Source of the DNA: Euleptes europaea
Lineage: Eukaryota; Chordata; Lepidosauria; Squamata; Sphaerodactylidae
Direction: 5' to 3'
DNA: 64,000 nucleotides
Assembly: GCF_029931775.1 (NCBI RefSeq)
Contig: NC_079332.1
Span: 5,331,970 to 5,395,969, forward strand
Position 1 is the stretch's first letter, and the number at the start of each line of letters is the position of its first letter. Of the stretch, positions 57,801 to 64,000 are shown one piece after another. The position numbers and the translations under genes were made by a program. The notes under the pieces were generated by a model that saw only the letters and a list, made by a program, of their open reading frames with translations, ran no database searches and had not been told where the DNA came from.

Positions 57801-58361
57801 TGGATTCAGGTGGTTAAATCCACCTGGCCATGGTTGCTCAAAAATCTGGAAAGGGCAAAAAGCAAGTACAAGGAACAAGCGGACAAACACCGGTCTCCGG
57901 GATGGGAACTCAAGGTGGGGGAGCAAGTCTATCTGTCCACCAAAAACCTCCGCTCTCTTCGCCCCTGCAAAAAACTGAGCGACCGTTATGTAGGACCTTT
58001 CCCCATTACCAGAGTAATCAACGAGGTTACCGTGGAACTGAGTCTCCCTAAGACACTCAAGGGGGTTCATCCAGTCTTCCATATAAGCCTCCTCAAACCT
58101 TATGTAGCAGCTCCCCAGTTCCACCCCCCTCCCGCTCATGAGATTCCTACCGTAGTAGGAGGGGACACCCATTTGGAAATATCCAAGGTTTTAGATTCCA
58201 AATGGAAGAAAGGGAAACTGTTTTACTTTGTTCGCTGGAAAAACCTTGGCTCCGCTCATGACGAATGGGTGGCCGCACCCCACATGGCAGCTCCTCGCTT
58301 GGTCCGAGAATTCCACCTTGCTTATCCCGATAAGCCTCATCCTCCCGGAGGGGGGCCTTAA
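54828..58361 (+). CDS. pol: Chromovirus pol (PR-RT-RNaseH-IN-chromodomain)
   Basis: 1,177-codon frame overlapping gag by 40 nt in the -1 frame. This layout agrees with the -1 ribosomal frameshifting known in the family. Domains: aspartic protease with VDSG (about 60-63); RT with LVMPFGLSGAPSVF (about 343-356) and FLDD (about 375); RNase H with VDASD and TDHKN (about 530-605); integrase with an HHCC zinc finger (about 755-795) and a DDE core (MDFITD, LSDRG, QTDGQTERVN); and a C-terminal chromodomain (FVRWKNLGSAHDEW, about 1115-1150). The chromodomain steers integration to marked chromatin in related elements. Confidence 0.95.
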   Translation: MGTAGKKRRRSAVEGAPQQTVPIVVQGAPPMVSAQEDNVFVRVHLSLPKGGPPLEVPALVDSGCARTMINEETAKKLGVRRKRLPGPLRFSQMDGSDFKRGPVTHRTAAVIMSVGEHWERLYFTIAPIVTPVVLGMNWLRGHNPSIDWVKRVLSFPENPCGLHDKERVLRTPAAALVGSPAPVSPQLPSEYSQFTDVFDVRECDELPPHRETDCAIEIVGEGKLSKGKVYPMSPSEKTVLRDYLDVNLARGFIRPSKAPYSAPAFFVKKKTGDLRLCIDFRRLNAVTQSNAYPLPLIPDLLAQLKEGRIFTKLDLVEAYHRIRIKEGDEPKTAFSSCFGMFEYLVMPFGLSGAPSVFMQLINEVLHDLLFRGVVVFLDDILIYSETMEEHVRLVREVLQRLREHKLYAKVSKCEFHQPSITFLGYVISHQGLEMDPAKVQAVRDWETPTTRRQLQQFLGFANFYRNFIPNFAQVALPLTALLRTKDRGASAALPSARLQWSPQCQQAFERLKLLFSSEPVLAHPDCTKPFVVQVDASDVAMGGALLQRDEGGRLRPCAYFSKKFSQSEINWAIWEKEAAAVKHALTIWRHFLEGAELPFEVCTDHKNLEALKGARKLNAKQIRWAQFFAKFRFTLKHVPGKENALADALSRLPQYRNDFDRPVDSLFTPEQRGEVPGLAVTTRSQARQPETPPTLKGIPEVFQQRLRDASLQEEEHNLLPPGLERTNTWWVQGGKLYVPSSLRKEVLGLVHGARLAGHFGFVKTLHLVRRQFWWPGMRSDVELYVRSCPTCATAKKRMGKPPGLLKPLENPSRPWEVIAMDFITDLPPSRGKTVLWVITDLFSKQVHFVPCAGLPSAQGLAKLFITHVLRLHSIPRKVLSDRGVQFVAKFWRAFLKLMGVEEQGLSSAYHPQTDGQTERVNAVVECYLRCYVNFHQDDWVDLLPFAEYAYNNAPHSSTGFSPFQVIYGTDFGPFGSAPVSPELQSTPDLQEWIQVVKSTWPWLLKNLERAKSKYKEQADKHRSPGWELKVGEQVYLSTKNLRSLRPCKKLSDRYVGPFPITRVINEVTVELSLPKTLKGVHPVFHISLLKPYVAAPQFHPPPAHEIPTVVGGDTHLEISKVLDSKWKKGKLFYFVRWKNLGSAHDEWVAAPHMAAPRLVREFHLAYPDKPHPPGGGP

Positions 58362-58372
58362 GGGGGGCAGAA
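58361..58372 (+). other. Polypurine tract of the chromovirus
   Basis: Purine-rich aggggggcagaa directly before the 3' LTR, as required for plus-strand priming. Confidence 0.75.
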
Positions 58373-58808
58373 TGTGAGGGTCTCTGTCTTTGTGTCTCTG
58401 CTTTCCATCACCTGCGGTATTATCAGTGAACTCGTAAAAGCAGTTCACACCTTCTGGTCTCAGGCGCCAGGCCTGATGGCCCATGTATCTTCCCCCCCGC
58501 TGTTTTCCTGCCAGTACTCCCTCAGGCCGGTGCGGCCTTGGAAGTGTGATAGCCGCACCAGACTTCCTGGGATCCGTCTGATGTTTTGTATTATGCCAAG
58601 CTTGTAACTTCCCATAACAATAAGTGTGAACCCCAGTGCCCCAGTGCCCTGGAGTCAATATATTCTGTAAACCCGTATAGCCCCTCACTTGCAACTTTCT
58701 ACCTGTGCCTGTCTCATCTCCTGAAGGCTTCAATAAATCTATTGTTTCTGTATCAACGTCTGAGCAACTGATTTGGAGAAGCAAACTCAGAGAGGGGGAT
58801 CTCTCACA
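58373..58808 (+). repeat. 3' LTR of the chromovirus
   Basis: 436 bp, no difference from the 5' LTR noticed. Followed by the target duplication GCTAG. Confidence 0.95.
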
Positions 58809-58813
58809 GCTAG

Positions 58814-59244
58814 GCTGTTTAGCACTGGAAACCAAGCTGGTTTTAAACTTTTCCAAACTGAACTTTGAACAACCCCCCAGGGGAACCAAGTGAGCAGTAT
58901 TTGCCGGCATCAGTAATGCATGAATATCTGAGCTGCTGAGCTTCTTCCCGTCTTGGGCTTTGCTTGGAGAAACCAGCTTTGTGGTAAATCCTCTTCTTCT
59001 CTCTCTCCCCCCGCCCCAGCCTCCCTCTTCCTTTTTATTCCATCACCATTTTCTTTTTGCTCCGCTTTCTCTCCTGAGCTGCCCTGGAGGAAGCGGTCCC
59101 TGGGGTGCGTGTTTTGCAAGGAGTCTGGATGTTTATTTAAAGCAGCAGTTTTCAAGCCAGAAATGAACTCATGCAGAAGATCAAGCAAAGACGTTCTGTA
59201 CAGAAGCCGTGGGAAACAGTGGCATTGACTCTCTGCATAAGATC
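58814..59244. other. No recognised feature
   Basis: Unique-looking sequence between the retrotransposon and the next MITE. Confidence 0.4.
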
Positions 59245-59440
59245 TAAGGTTGCCAGCTGGAAAAAAACCTGGAGATTTTGGGGGTGGGGGTGGTTTTGAG
59301 GAGGGGAGGGACTTCAGTGGAGTATAATGCCACAGAGTCCACCTTCCATTTTGTCCAGGTGAAGTGATCTCTGTCGCCTGGAGATCAGTTGTAATCCCAA
59401 GAGATCTACAGCCACCACCTGGAGGCTGGCAACCCTGACA
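59245..59440. mobile_element. AGGGTTGCCA-ended MITE
   Basis: aaggttgccagctggaaaa ... ggaggctggcaaccct. Confidence 0.85.
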
Positions 59441-59459
59441 CGAGTGGAGATCGGTGGCA

Positions 59460-59662
59460 TAGGGTTGCCAACCTCCAGGTACCAGCTGGGATCTCCCGCT
59501 ATTACAACTGATCTCCAGCCGATAGAGGTCGGTTCACATGGAGAAAATGGCCACTTTGGCAATTGGACTCTATGGCATTGAAGTCCCTCCCCAAACCCCG
59601 CCCTCCTCAGGCTCCGCCACAAAAACCTCCCGCCGGTGGTGAAGAGGGACCTGGCAACCCTA
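59460..59662. mobile_element. AGGGTTGCCA-ended MITE with target duplication
   Basis: 203 bp, ends tagggttgcca and tggcaaccc(ta). Flanking octamers CGGTGGCA (59452-59459) and TGGTGGCA (59663-59670) agree at 7 of 8. This gives the family an 8-bp duplication, as in hAT transposons. Confidence 0.92.
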
Positions 59663-59727
59663 TGGTGGCAGGGGCTCAAAGATGTTTTCTTTACTGAGAA
59701 ACACTGCATGAGATCAGGAAAAAATAT

Positions 59728-59822
59728 TATTATATTTTATTTTATTTTTATTATTATAATAAAAATATTTTATTACCGTATATTTTATTATTATAATAAA
59801 ATATTATATATTTTTTGCATTC
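59728..59822. repeat. AT-rich low-complexity tract
   Basis: Runs of TTATTATAATAAAA with self-complementary stretches. Confidence 0.85.
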
Positions 59823-60376
59823 ATTACATAATTGTGAAATAGTGGAATCTGCAGGCCTAACCAGGACAGACTTTCTGCTTCAGTCTAGCTAGGTCACTGT
59901 TTACCCCCACCCGGGACCGGGGGAAAGGGAAGGCACTCCATTTATGCTACTATTTCCCCCCTAATTAGATGGCCCATCTCAGCTTCTGCCGGGCGGTGTG
60001 TCTCACTTCAGCCAAGGTGAGACTCTCTCCCCCTACCCCGCTTCCAGCACCAAAATAATTCAGCTTGAAGTCATCTCTGCTCTGCGATCCCGTGAAATGA
60101 ACAAGCAGTTGGCCTGCAGAGGAACAGAACGTGTTGCTATAAATGTGTAGGAGCTGATGGAAGCAATCAAACAGTTGCTCTTTAATGTTCAGTACAATGT
60201 TCAGTACAGTAATGTTCGGGTATTGGGTCATCACCGAACACACACAAAACCAGCAGAACAATAGCAAACAACGGATTTGGAGGTGACAAAGACAGAGATG
60301 CAATTCCATGTACTTCCAAACCAATACTGTAAAATAGCCTTTATTTTAGAGCAGGTCTCAAGATAGCCCCTGTTTT
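59823..60376. other. No recognised feature
   Basis: Unique-looking. Confidence 0.35.
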
Positions 60377-60590
60377 GGGGAGGGGCCGTGGCTCAGCGGC
60401 AGAGCATCTGCTCGGCATGCAGAAGGTCCCAGGTTCAGTCCCCGGCATCTCCAGTCGAAGGGACTAGGCAGGTCGGTGGGGTGAAAGAGCCCTGCCTGAG
60501 ACCCTGGAGAGCCGCTGCCGGTCTGAGTAGACAATACTGACTGTGATGGACCAAGGGTCCAATTCAGTCTAAGGCAGCTTCATGTGTTCT
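60377..60590 (+). mobile_element. tRNA-Ala-headed SINE, full-length
   Basis: 'ggggccgtggctcagcggca', B box ggttcagtccc, body, tail 'aaggcagcttcatgtgttct'. Confidence 0.92.
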
Positions 60591-60971
60591 CATCCTCAAG
60601 TCTCCAGTCTGGGGAAGTTAACCATTGTCTACCTTACAGGGTCGCTGCGACGACCCCCCCCCCCCAAGCTACTTACGTGCGCTTCCGGCATTCAAGGTGC
60701 CGCATAATGATTCTCACAATAATCAGAGCTGTCGCTTCTTATCGCCGCGCCCACCTCTGAGCCAGACGTGAGAAGCGGGATATCTGCGGCAGTCTTTGGG
60801 CGCCGGTCCAACGTTGGAAAATCAATGTCATAGTATGCCAATTCAGGCGATGCAAAGCAAGACAGAGCACAGGAAAAGATGTGCTTATCGTTAGTTAGAT
60901 TGCAGAGCTCGTCCAAGGCGGTGATTGAATTCGGCGGCTGACCTCTTGTCTCGGCGCTGGGTGCTAAGAGT
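60591..60971. other. No recognised feature
   Basis: Unique-looking. Confidence 0.35.
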
Positions 60972-61170
60972 AGGGTTGCCAACCTCCAGGTGGTGGCTGG
61001 AGATCAGTTGTAATTTTGGGAGATTTCCAGGCTGCAGAGATCTGTTGCCTTGGAGAAAATGGCTGCGTTGGAGGGTGGCGTCTATGCCAACATACCCTGA
61101 TGGGGCCCCTCCCGGGAGCCACCCCCAAATCTCCAGGAATTTTCCAACCCGGACAGTTGGCAACCCTATT
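60972..61170. mobile_element. AGGGTTGCCA-ended MITE
   Basis: tagggttgccaacctccagg ... acagttggcaaccct. Confidence 0.88.
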
Positions 61171-61217
61171 TTGAAAACCTATAAATATGAGAAATTGAGG
61201 TGATCTGGAGCTGTAAG

Positions 61218-61426
61218 TAGGGTTGCCAGCTCCGGGTTGGGAAATACCTGGAGATTTTGGGGGTGGAGCCTGAGGGGGGTGGGGTTTGGAGAGGGGAGGG
61301 ACTTCAATGCCATAGAGTCCAATGGCCAAAGCGGCCATTTTCTCCAGGGGAACTGATTTCTATTGCCTGGAGGCCAGTTGTAATATCAGGAGATCTCCAG
61401 GCGCCATCTGGAGGTTGGCAGCCCTA
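61218..61426. mobile_element. AGGGTTGCCA-ended MITE
   Basis: tagggttgccagctccggg ... ggttggcagccct(a). Flanking octamers agree at 5 of 8. Confidence 0.88.
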
Positions 61427-61979
61427 CCTGTCACCCGTTAACTTTTGGGTAGGCCGTTTCAATAGGATCGACTCGTTGCTCTCCATTAACGATCTATGTA
61501 AAACCAATGGGTGGAATTATCCTTGGTTTAAAAAAAGTTCATATATGTTAGAAGTGTAAATGATTACGTTTTGGTGAAATGAAAGGCAAGATCCTCTAGG
61601 GATGCTTCTGCTTGTGTACTATAACCAAATCCAACCAAAATCTGTTGTTGACTTTTTCTTCTGTCCAGGAGATTAATGGTCTGATATAGGAAAGTTGACT
61701 GGACCCTTAGGGCTTCTTAAGTACCCGCCTATATCAGAATCGAGCCCGAGCAGAATAATCCATAACGCTGAAAATGGCAACCTTGGCCGAGCCGTTAATG
61801 GAAAATGCCTTCAAACAGACCAATTTATTTAAAAGCAAAAATGCGGATACTGCCAGATTAAGAGGGAGGGGGACGAAAGAGGCTGACAAGGACTTTTCTT
61901 CCGTGCCCCTTGTCCATTAAAATGAAAGATGCTGGGGGATTTCTCTCCCCCGCCCCTTGCGTGTAGGTCCGAAGACTCA
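61427..61979. other. No recognised feature
   Basis: Unique-looking. Confidence 0.35.
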
Positions 61980-62146
61980 GATATGAGTAGGGTTTCCAGG
62001 TCCCTCTTTGCAACCGGCGGGAGCTGGAGGAGGGCGGGTTTTGGGGCGGGACTACAATGGCATAGAGTCCAATGGCCAAAGCAGCCATTTTCTCTAGGGG
62101 AACTGATCTCTATCGGCTGGAGATCAGTTGTAATAGTGGGAGATCT

Positions 62147-62425
62147 CTTTTACCCTTTTTCTTCTTTGCTGATCTATCCAACCTGGGATCCATCACTCCA
62201 TTAAAGTCTCCCATCCAAATCATTTTTTTTCTTTAGCATATTCAGCTAGTATCGATGCCAAATTATTATAAAACATTTTTTGATTAGTATTAGGTGCATA
62301 GATACCAATCAACACGATTTGTTGGAAACCACTTACAATTTCTACCAACAGGATCCTCCCATCACTATCTTTATATAAAATCTTAGGTTCTAGTATTGAA
62401 GGGATATACACTGATATACCGCCCG
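62147..62425 (-). mobile_element. L1-type LINE endonuclease fragment
   Basis: The minus strand encodes KDSDGRILLVEIVSGFQQIV, then LIGIYAPNTNQKMFYNNL and, further on, WMGDFNGVMDP. These are the YAPN and GDFN motifs of the apurinic-type endonuclease of L1-like ORF2. It sits inside the composite element. Confidence 0.8.
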
Positions 62426-62567
62426 AGGAGGGCGGGGTTTGGGGAGGGGCGGGGCTTCAAGGCCATAGAGTCCAATGGCCAAAGCGGCCATTTTCTCTAG
62501 GGGAACTGATCTCTGTCGGCTGGAGGTCAGTGGCAATGGCGGGAGATCTCCAGCTAGTACCTGGAGG

Positions 62568-62950
62568 TTGGAGAACCAAAACAGCACAAAAACAATATAG
62601 AAAATGCTTAATTTTATAGGTGAGTAAAGTGCAAAAAGTGACAATAAATATATACAATATAATACAACAAGATACAGGTAAGTAATATATCTCAGTCCAG
62701 CATATCAAGGACTTGGAAACCTCTCAAGTCCACTCAAAGGTAAGTCCAGTAAATCCAGTAATTATATAGGAAGAATATTTCCTTTATGGGGATCAGTTGT
62801 ATGTTTCTTCAGACTATATCTCAGTACGACATATTACTTACCTGTATCTTGTTGTATTATATCGTATATATTTATTGTCACTTTTTGCACTTTACTCACC
62901 TATAAAATTAAGCATTTTCTATATTGTTTTTGTGCTGCTTTGGTTCTCCA
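62568..62950. repeat. Palindrome with 121-bp arms
   Basis: Arms 62568-62688 and 62830-62950 are inverted copies with two mismatches seen and a 141-bp spacer. Foldback-type structure inside the composite element. Confidence 0.93.
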
Positions 62951-63017
62951 ATACTTTTACAGCACTGAGCCTTTGTTTTTTCCACAGCGCCTGGAGGTTG
63001 GCAACCCTAGATATGAG

Positions 63018-63724
63018 CGACACGCTCCAAACCCCAGTTGTCGGACTGAAGCTGTAAATATCCACGCAAAAGCGTGCCCTTTTGGTTTGTCAGCACCGCA
63101 AGGGGAGCGTGGTGGAGTGCCCCCAGATGCGGTCCAGGCCTCTCCTAGCAACCGCTTCCCCCTAGCAACAGCCCCGGGCCTCCCGGCAAAAGGCCTGGCT
63201 TCTGCTTGAGGCCTGGAAAGCCTCATTTGAGCTGCTCCGGTCCACTCCTTTCCGTAGTTTCCGAGCCCTGCCGTTTGTGACCTTGCTCAGGAGAAAAGCC
63301 GTCCGTGGAAGAAGAAGAAGAAAGCGTCCGTGTGACGCAGTCGCGTCTTTCGCGGACGTGTGCCTTTCCGGGCGACGTCGTCGCCATGGCAACCCCAAAT
63401 GGTCCCTCTGAACCATCTTCTCGGGGCTTTTTCGCTGGGGGGGGGGGGAAGGAGGCCTTTGTCCTGGCTGATGTCAACGGGCTTAATAGATTTTAACTTA
63501 ATAACCGGCGAGGATAAATTAGGTTTCTTCCCCGCGTGAGGCGGGCGGCGCGGCGGGGCCGAGAGGCGTAGTCCATTAGAGCCAGGCTTATTATTCATTT
63601 ACAAAGGAGTCCACTATCTATGTCTCTCCAGCCTCGCGGGAGCAGAATGAACGTTTCGACGGGAGAAACGGAGCGATCTTTGGCGATCGGCGTTCATTTT
63701 GGGCCGAGGCTCTTGTTCATAAAG
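63018..63724. promoter_or_regulatory. CpG-rich segment with RFX X-box (candidate promoter)
   Basis: CpG-rich and free of recognised repeats. Contains a perfect X-box match (63380-63393) and two 'cctagcaac' half-sites near 63154 and 63171. The open frame after the ATG at 63386 is short, with no known domain. Could be the first exon or promoter of the next gene beyond the window. Confidence 0.4.
63380..63393. promoter_or_regulatory. RFX X-box
   Basis: GTCGCCATGGCAAC fits GTNRCC-N2-RGYAAC at every position. RFX factors bind such sites in ciliary and other promoters. Confidence 0.55.
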
Positions 63725-63737
63725 CCTTGGTCACATC

Positions 63738-63940
63738 AAAAAGGGCCAGAGTCCGGTAGCACCTTAAAGACTAACAAAAATATTTTCTGGTAGGGTATGA
63801 GCTTTCATGAGCCACAGCTCCCTTCTTCAGAAAGCTCATACCCTACCAGAAAATATTTTTGTTAGTCTTTAAGGTGCTACTGGACTCTGGCCCTTTTTGA
63901 CTACTGCAAACAGACTAACACGGCTACCCACTGTGAATTA
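63738..63940. mobile_element. Palindromic Penelope-like insertion
   Basis: Perfect 13-bp duplication CCTTGGTCACATC (63725-63737 and 63941-63953). Inverted arms of about 70 bp (63737-63806 and 63830-63899) carry 'gcaccttaaagactaacaa', with arm 2 followed by 'cagactaacacggctaccc'. The turn holds, on the minus strand, CTGAAGA (63824-63830) and GAAA (63803-63806) around a GAGC/GCTC stem, a hammerhead-like core. Family inferred from this and the copies at 17.9-18.5 kb. Confidence 0.6.
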
Positions 63941-64000
63941 CCTTGGTCACATCGTGTGGCTCAGGACTCGATATGCGAGTGACCTGCTGATAGCCAGTCA

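Larger units (their letters stand above)
52958..58808 (+). mobile_element. Ty3/gypsy chromovirus LTR retrotransposon, looks whole
   Basis: 5,851 bp, flanked by a 5-bp target duplication GCTAG (52953-52957 and 58809-58813). Two 436-bp LTRs look identical by eye, which points to a very recent insertion. Gag and pol frames both appear open, so the copy looks whole. Domain order (protease, RT, RNase H, integrase, chromodomain) places it among Metaviridae chromoviruses, close in layout to the vertebrate sushi-ichi type. Clade placement is inferred. Confidence 0.95.
61988..63009. mobile_element. 1,022-bp composite hAT-like element with cargo
   Basis: The outer ends are MITE termini (tagggtttccaggtccct and cctggaggttggcaaccc). 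A perfect 8-bp duplication GATATGAG flanks the whole (61980-61987 and 63010-63017). Inside, in order: MITE body, an L1-type endonuclease fragment, a second MITE body, a 121-bp-arm palindrome, then the MITE end. No transposase is encoded, so any movement needed a transposase in trans. Confidence 0.88.

Noticed and set aside
53437-58361. Gag and pol frames as domesticated host genes
   Set aside because: They lie between matching LTRs with a target duplication, so they belong to a mobile element.
63305-63496. 63-residue open frame at the right edge as a first exon
   Set aside because: No family resemblance. The ATG overlaps the X-box; kept only as a candidate promoter region.

Overview
This is vertebrate nuclear DNA, almost certainly from a squamate reptile (lizard, gecko or snake lineage). 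One host gene is split by long introns that are full of interspersed repeats. The repeats are typical of squamates: CR1 LINE 3' ends, RTE/BovB LINE fragments, SINEs with 5S rRNA or tRNA heads (Sauria-type), hAT-like non-autonomous elements and a Ty3/gypsy chromovirus. The species cannot be fixed from the window.

Host gene. WIPI2 (a PROPPIN autophagy protein) runs on the + strand. Its CpG-island promoter and exon 1 lie at about 15.6-16.0 kb and its stop codon at 34,529-34,531. Twelve coding exons join in frame to 436 codons, or 425 with an alternative exon 11 donor. The phosphoinositide-binding FRRG motif (residues 223-226) and Arg108, known for ATG16L1 binding, are both present. Intron 3 uses a GC-AG splice pair. 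No second host gene could be recognised. Two other GC-rich, promoter-like stretches (about 1.9-2.6 kb and 63.0-63.7 kb) and a cluster of five CCAAT boxes (40.39-40.51 kb) have no assigned gene.

Layout. 1-15.5 kb: intergenic repeats (LINE tail, GAAA microsatellite, CR1, SINEs, a BovB 3' end with an open reading frame, a 5S-derived SINE with a clean target duplication, and many copies of an AGGGTTGCCA-ended MITE). 14.8-17.1 kb: two tandem arrays of CR1 3' tails on either side of WIPI2 exon 1. 16-34.5 kb: WIPI2. 35-52.9 kb: downstream repeats. These include composite MITEs, a 680-bp tandem duplication, a tRNA-Leu-like pseudogene and, next to it, a seven-unit 79-bp array of tRNA-Ala-like SINE heads. 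52.96-58.81 kb: a whole-looking Ty3/gypsy chromovirus with apparently identical LTRs and a 5-bp target duplication. 59-64 kb: more MITEs, a 1,022-bp composite transposon carrying an L1 fragment and a large palindrome, a CpG-rich stretch with an RFX X-box, and a palindromic Penelope-like insertion.

Most notable signals: (1) the MITE family seems to move variable cargo as single units. Four composites are each flanked by an 8-bp duplication (one perfect), and their cargo always sits at the same subterminal spot. (2) The seven-unit array of pol III-type tRNA-like heads lies beside a tRNA-like pseudogene. (3) Penelope-like repeats contain hammerhead-ribozyme-like cores. (4) CR1-tail arrays bracket the WIPI2 promoter. 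All comparisons were made by eye; no alignment or search was run.
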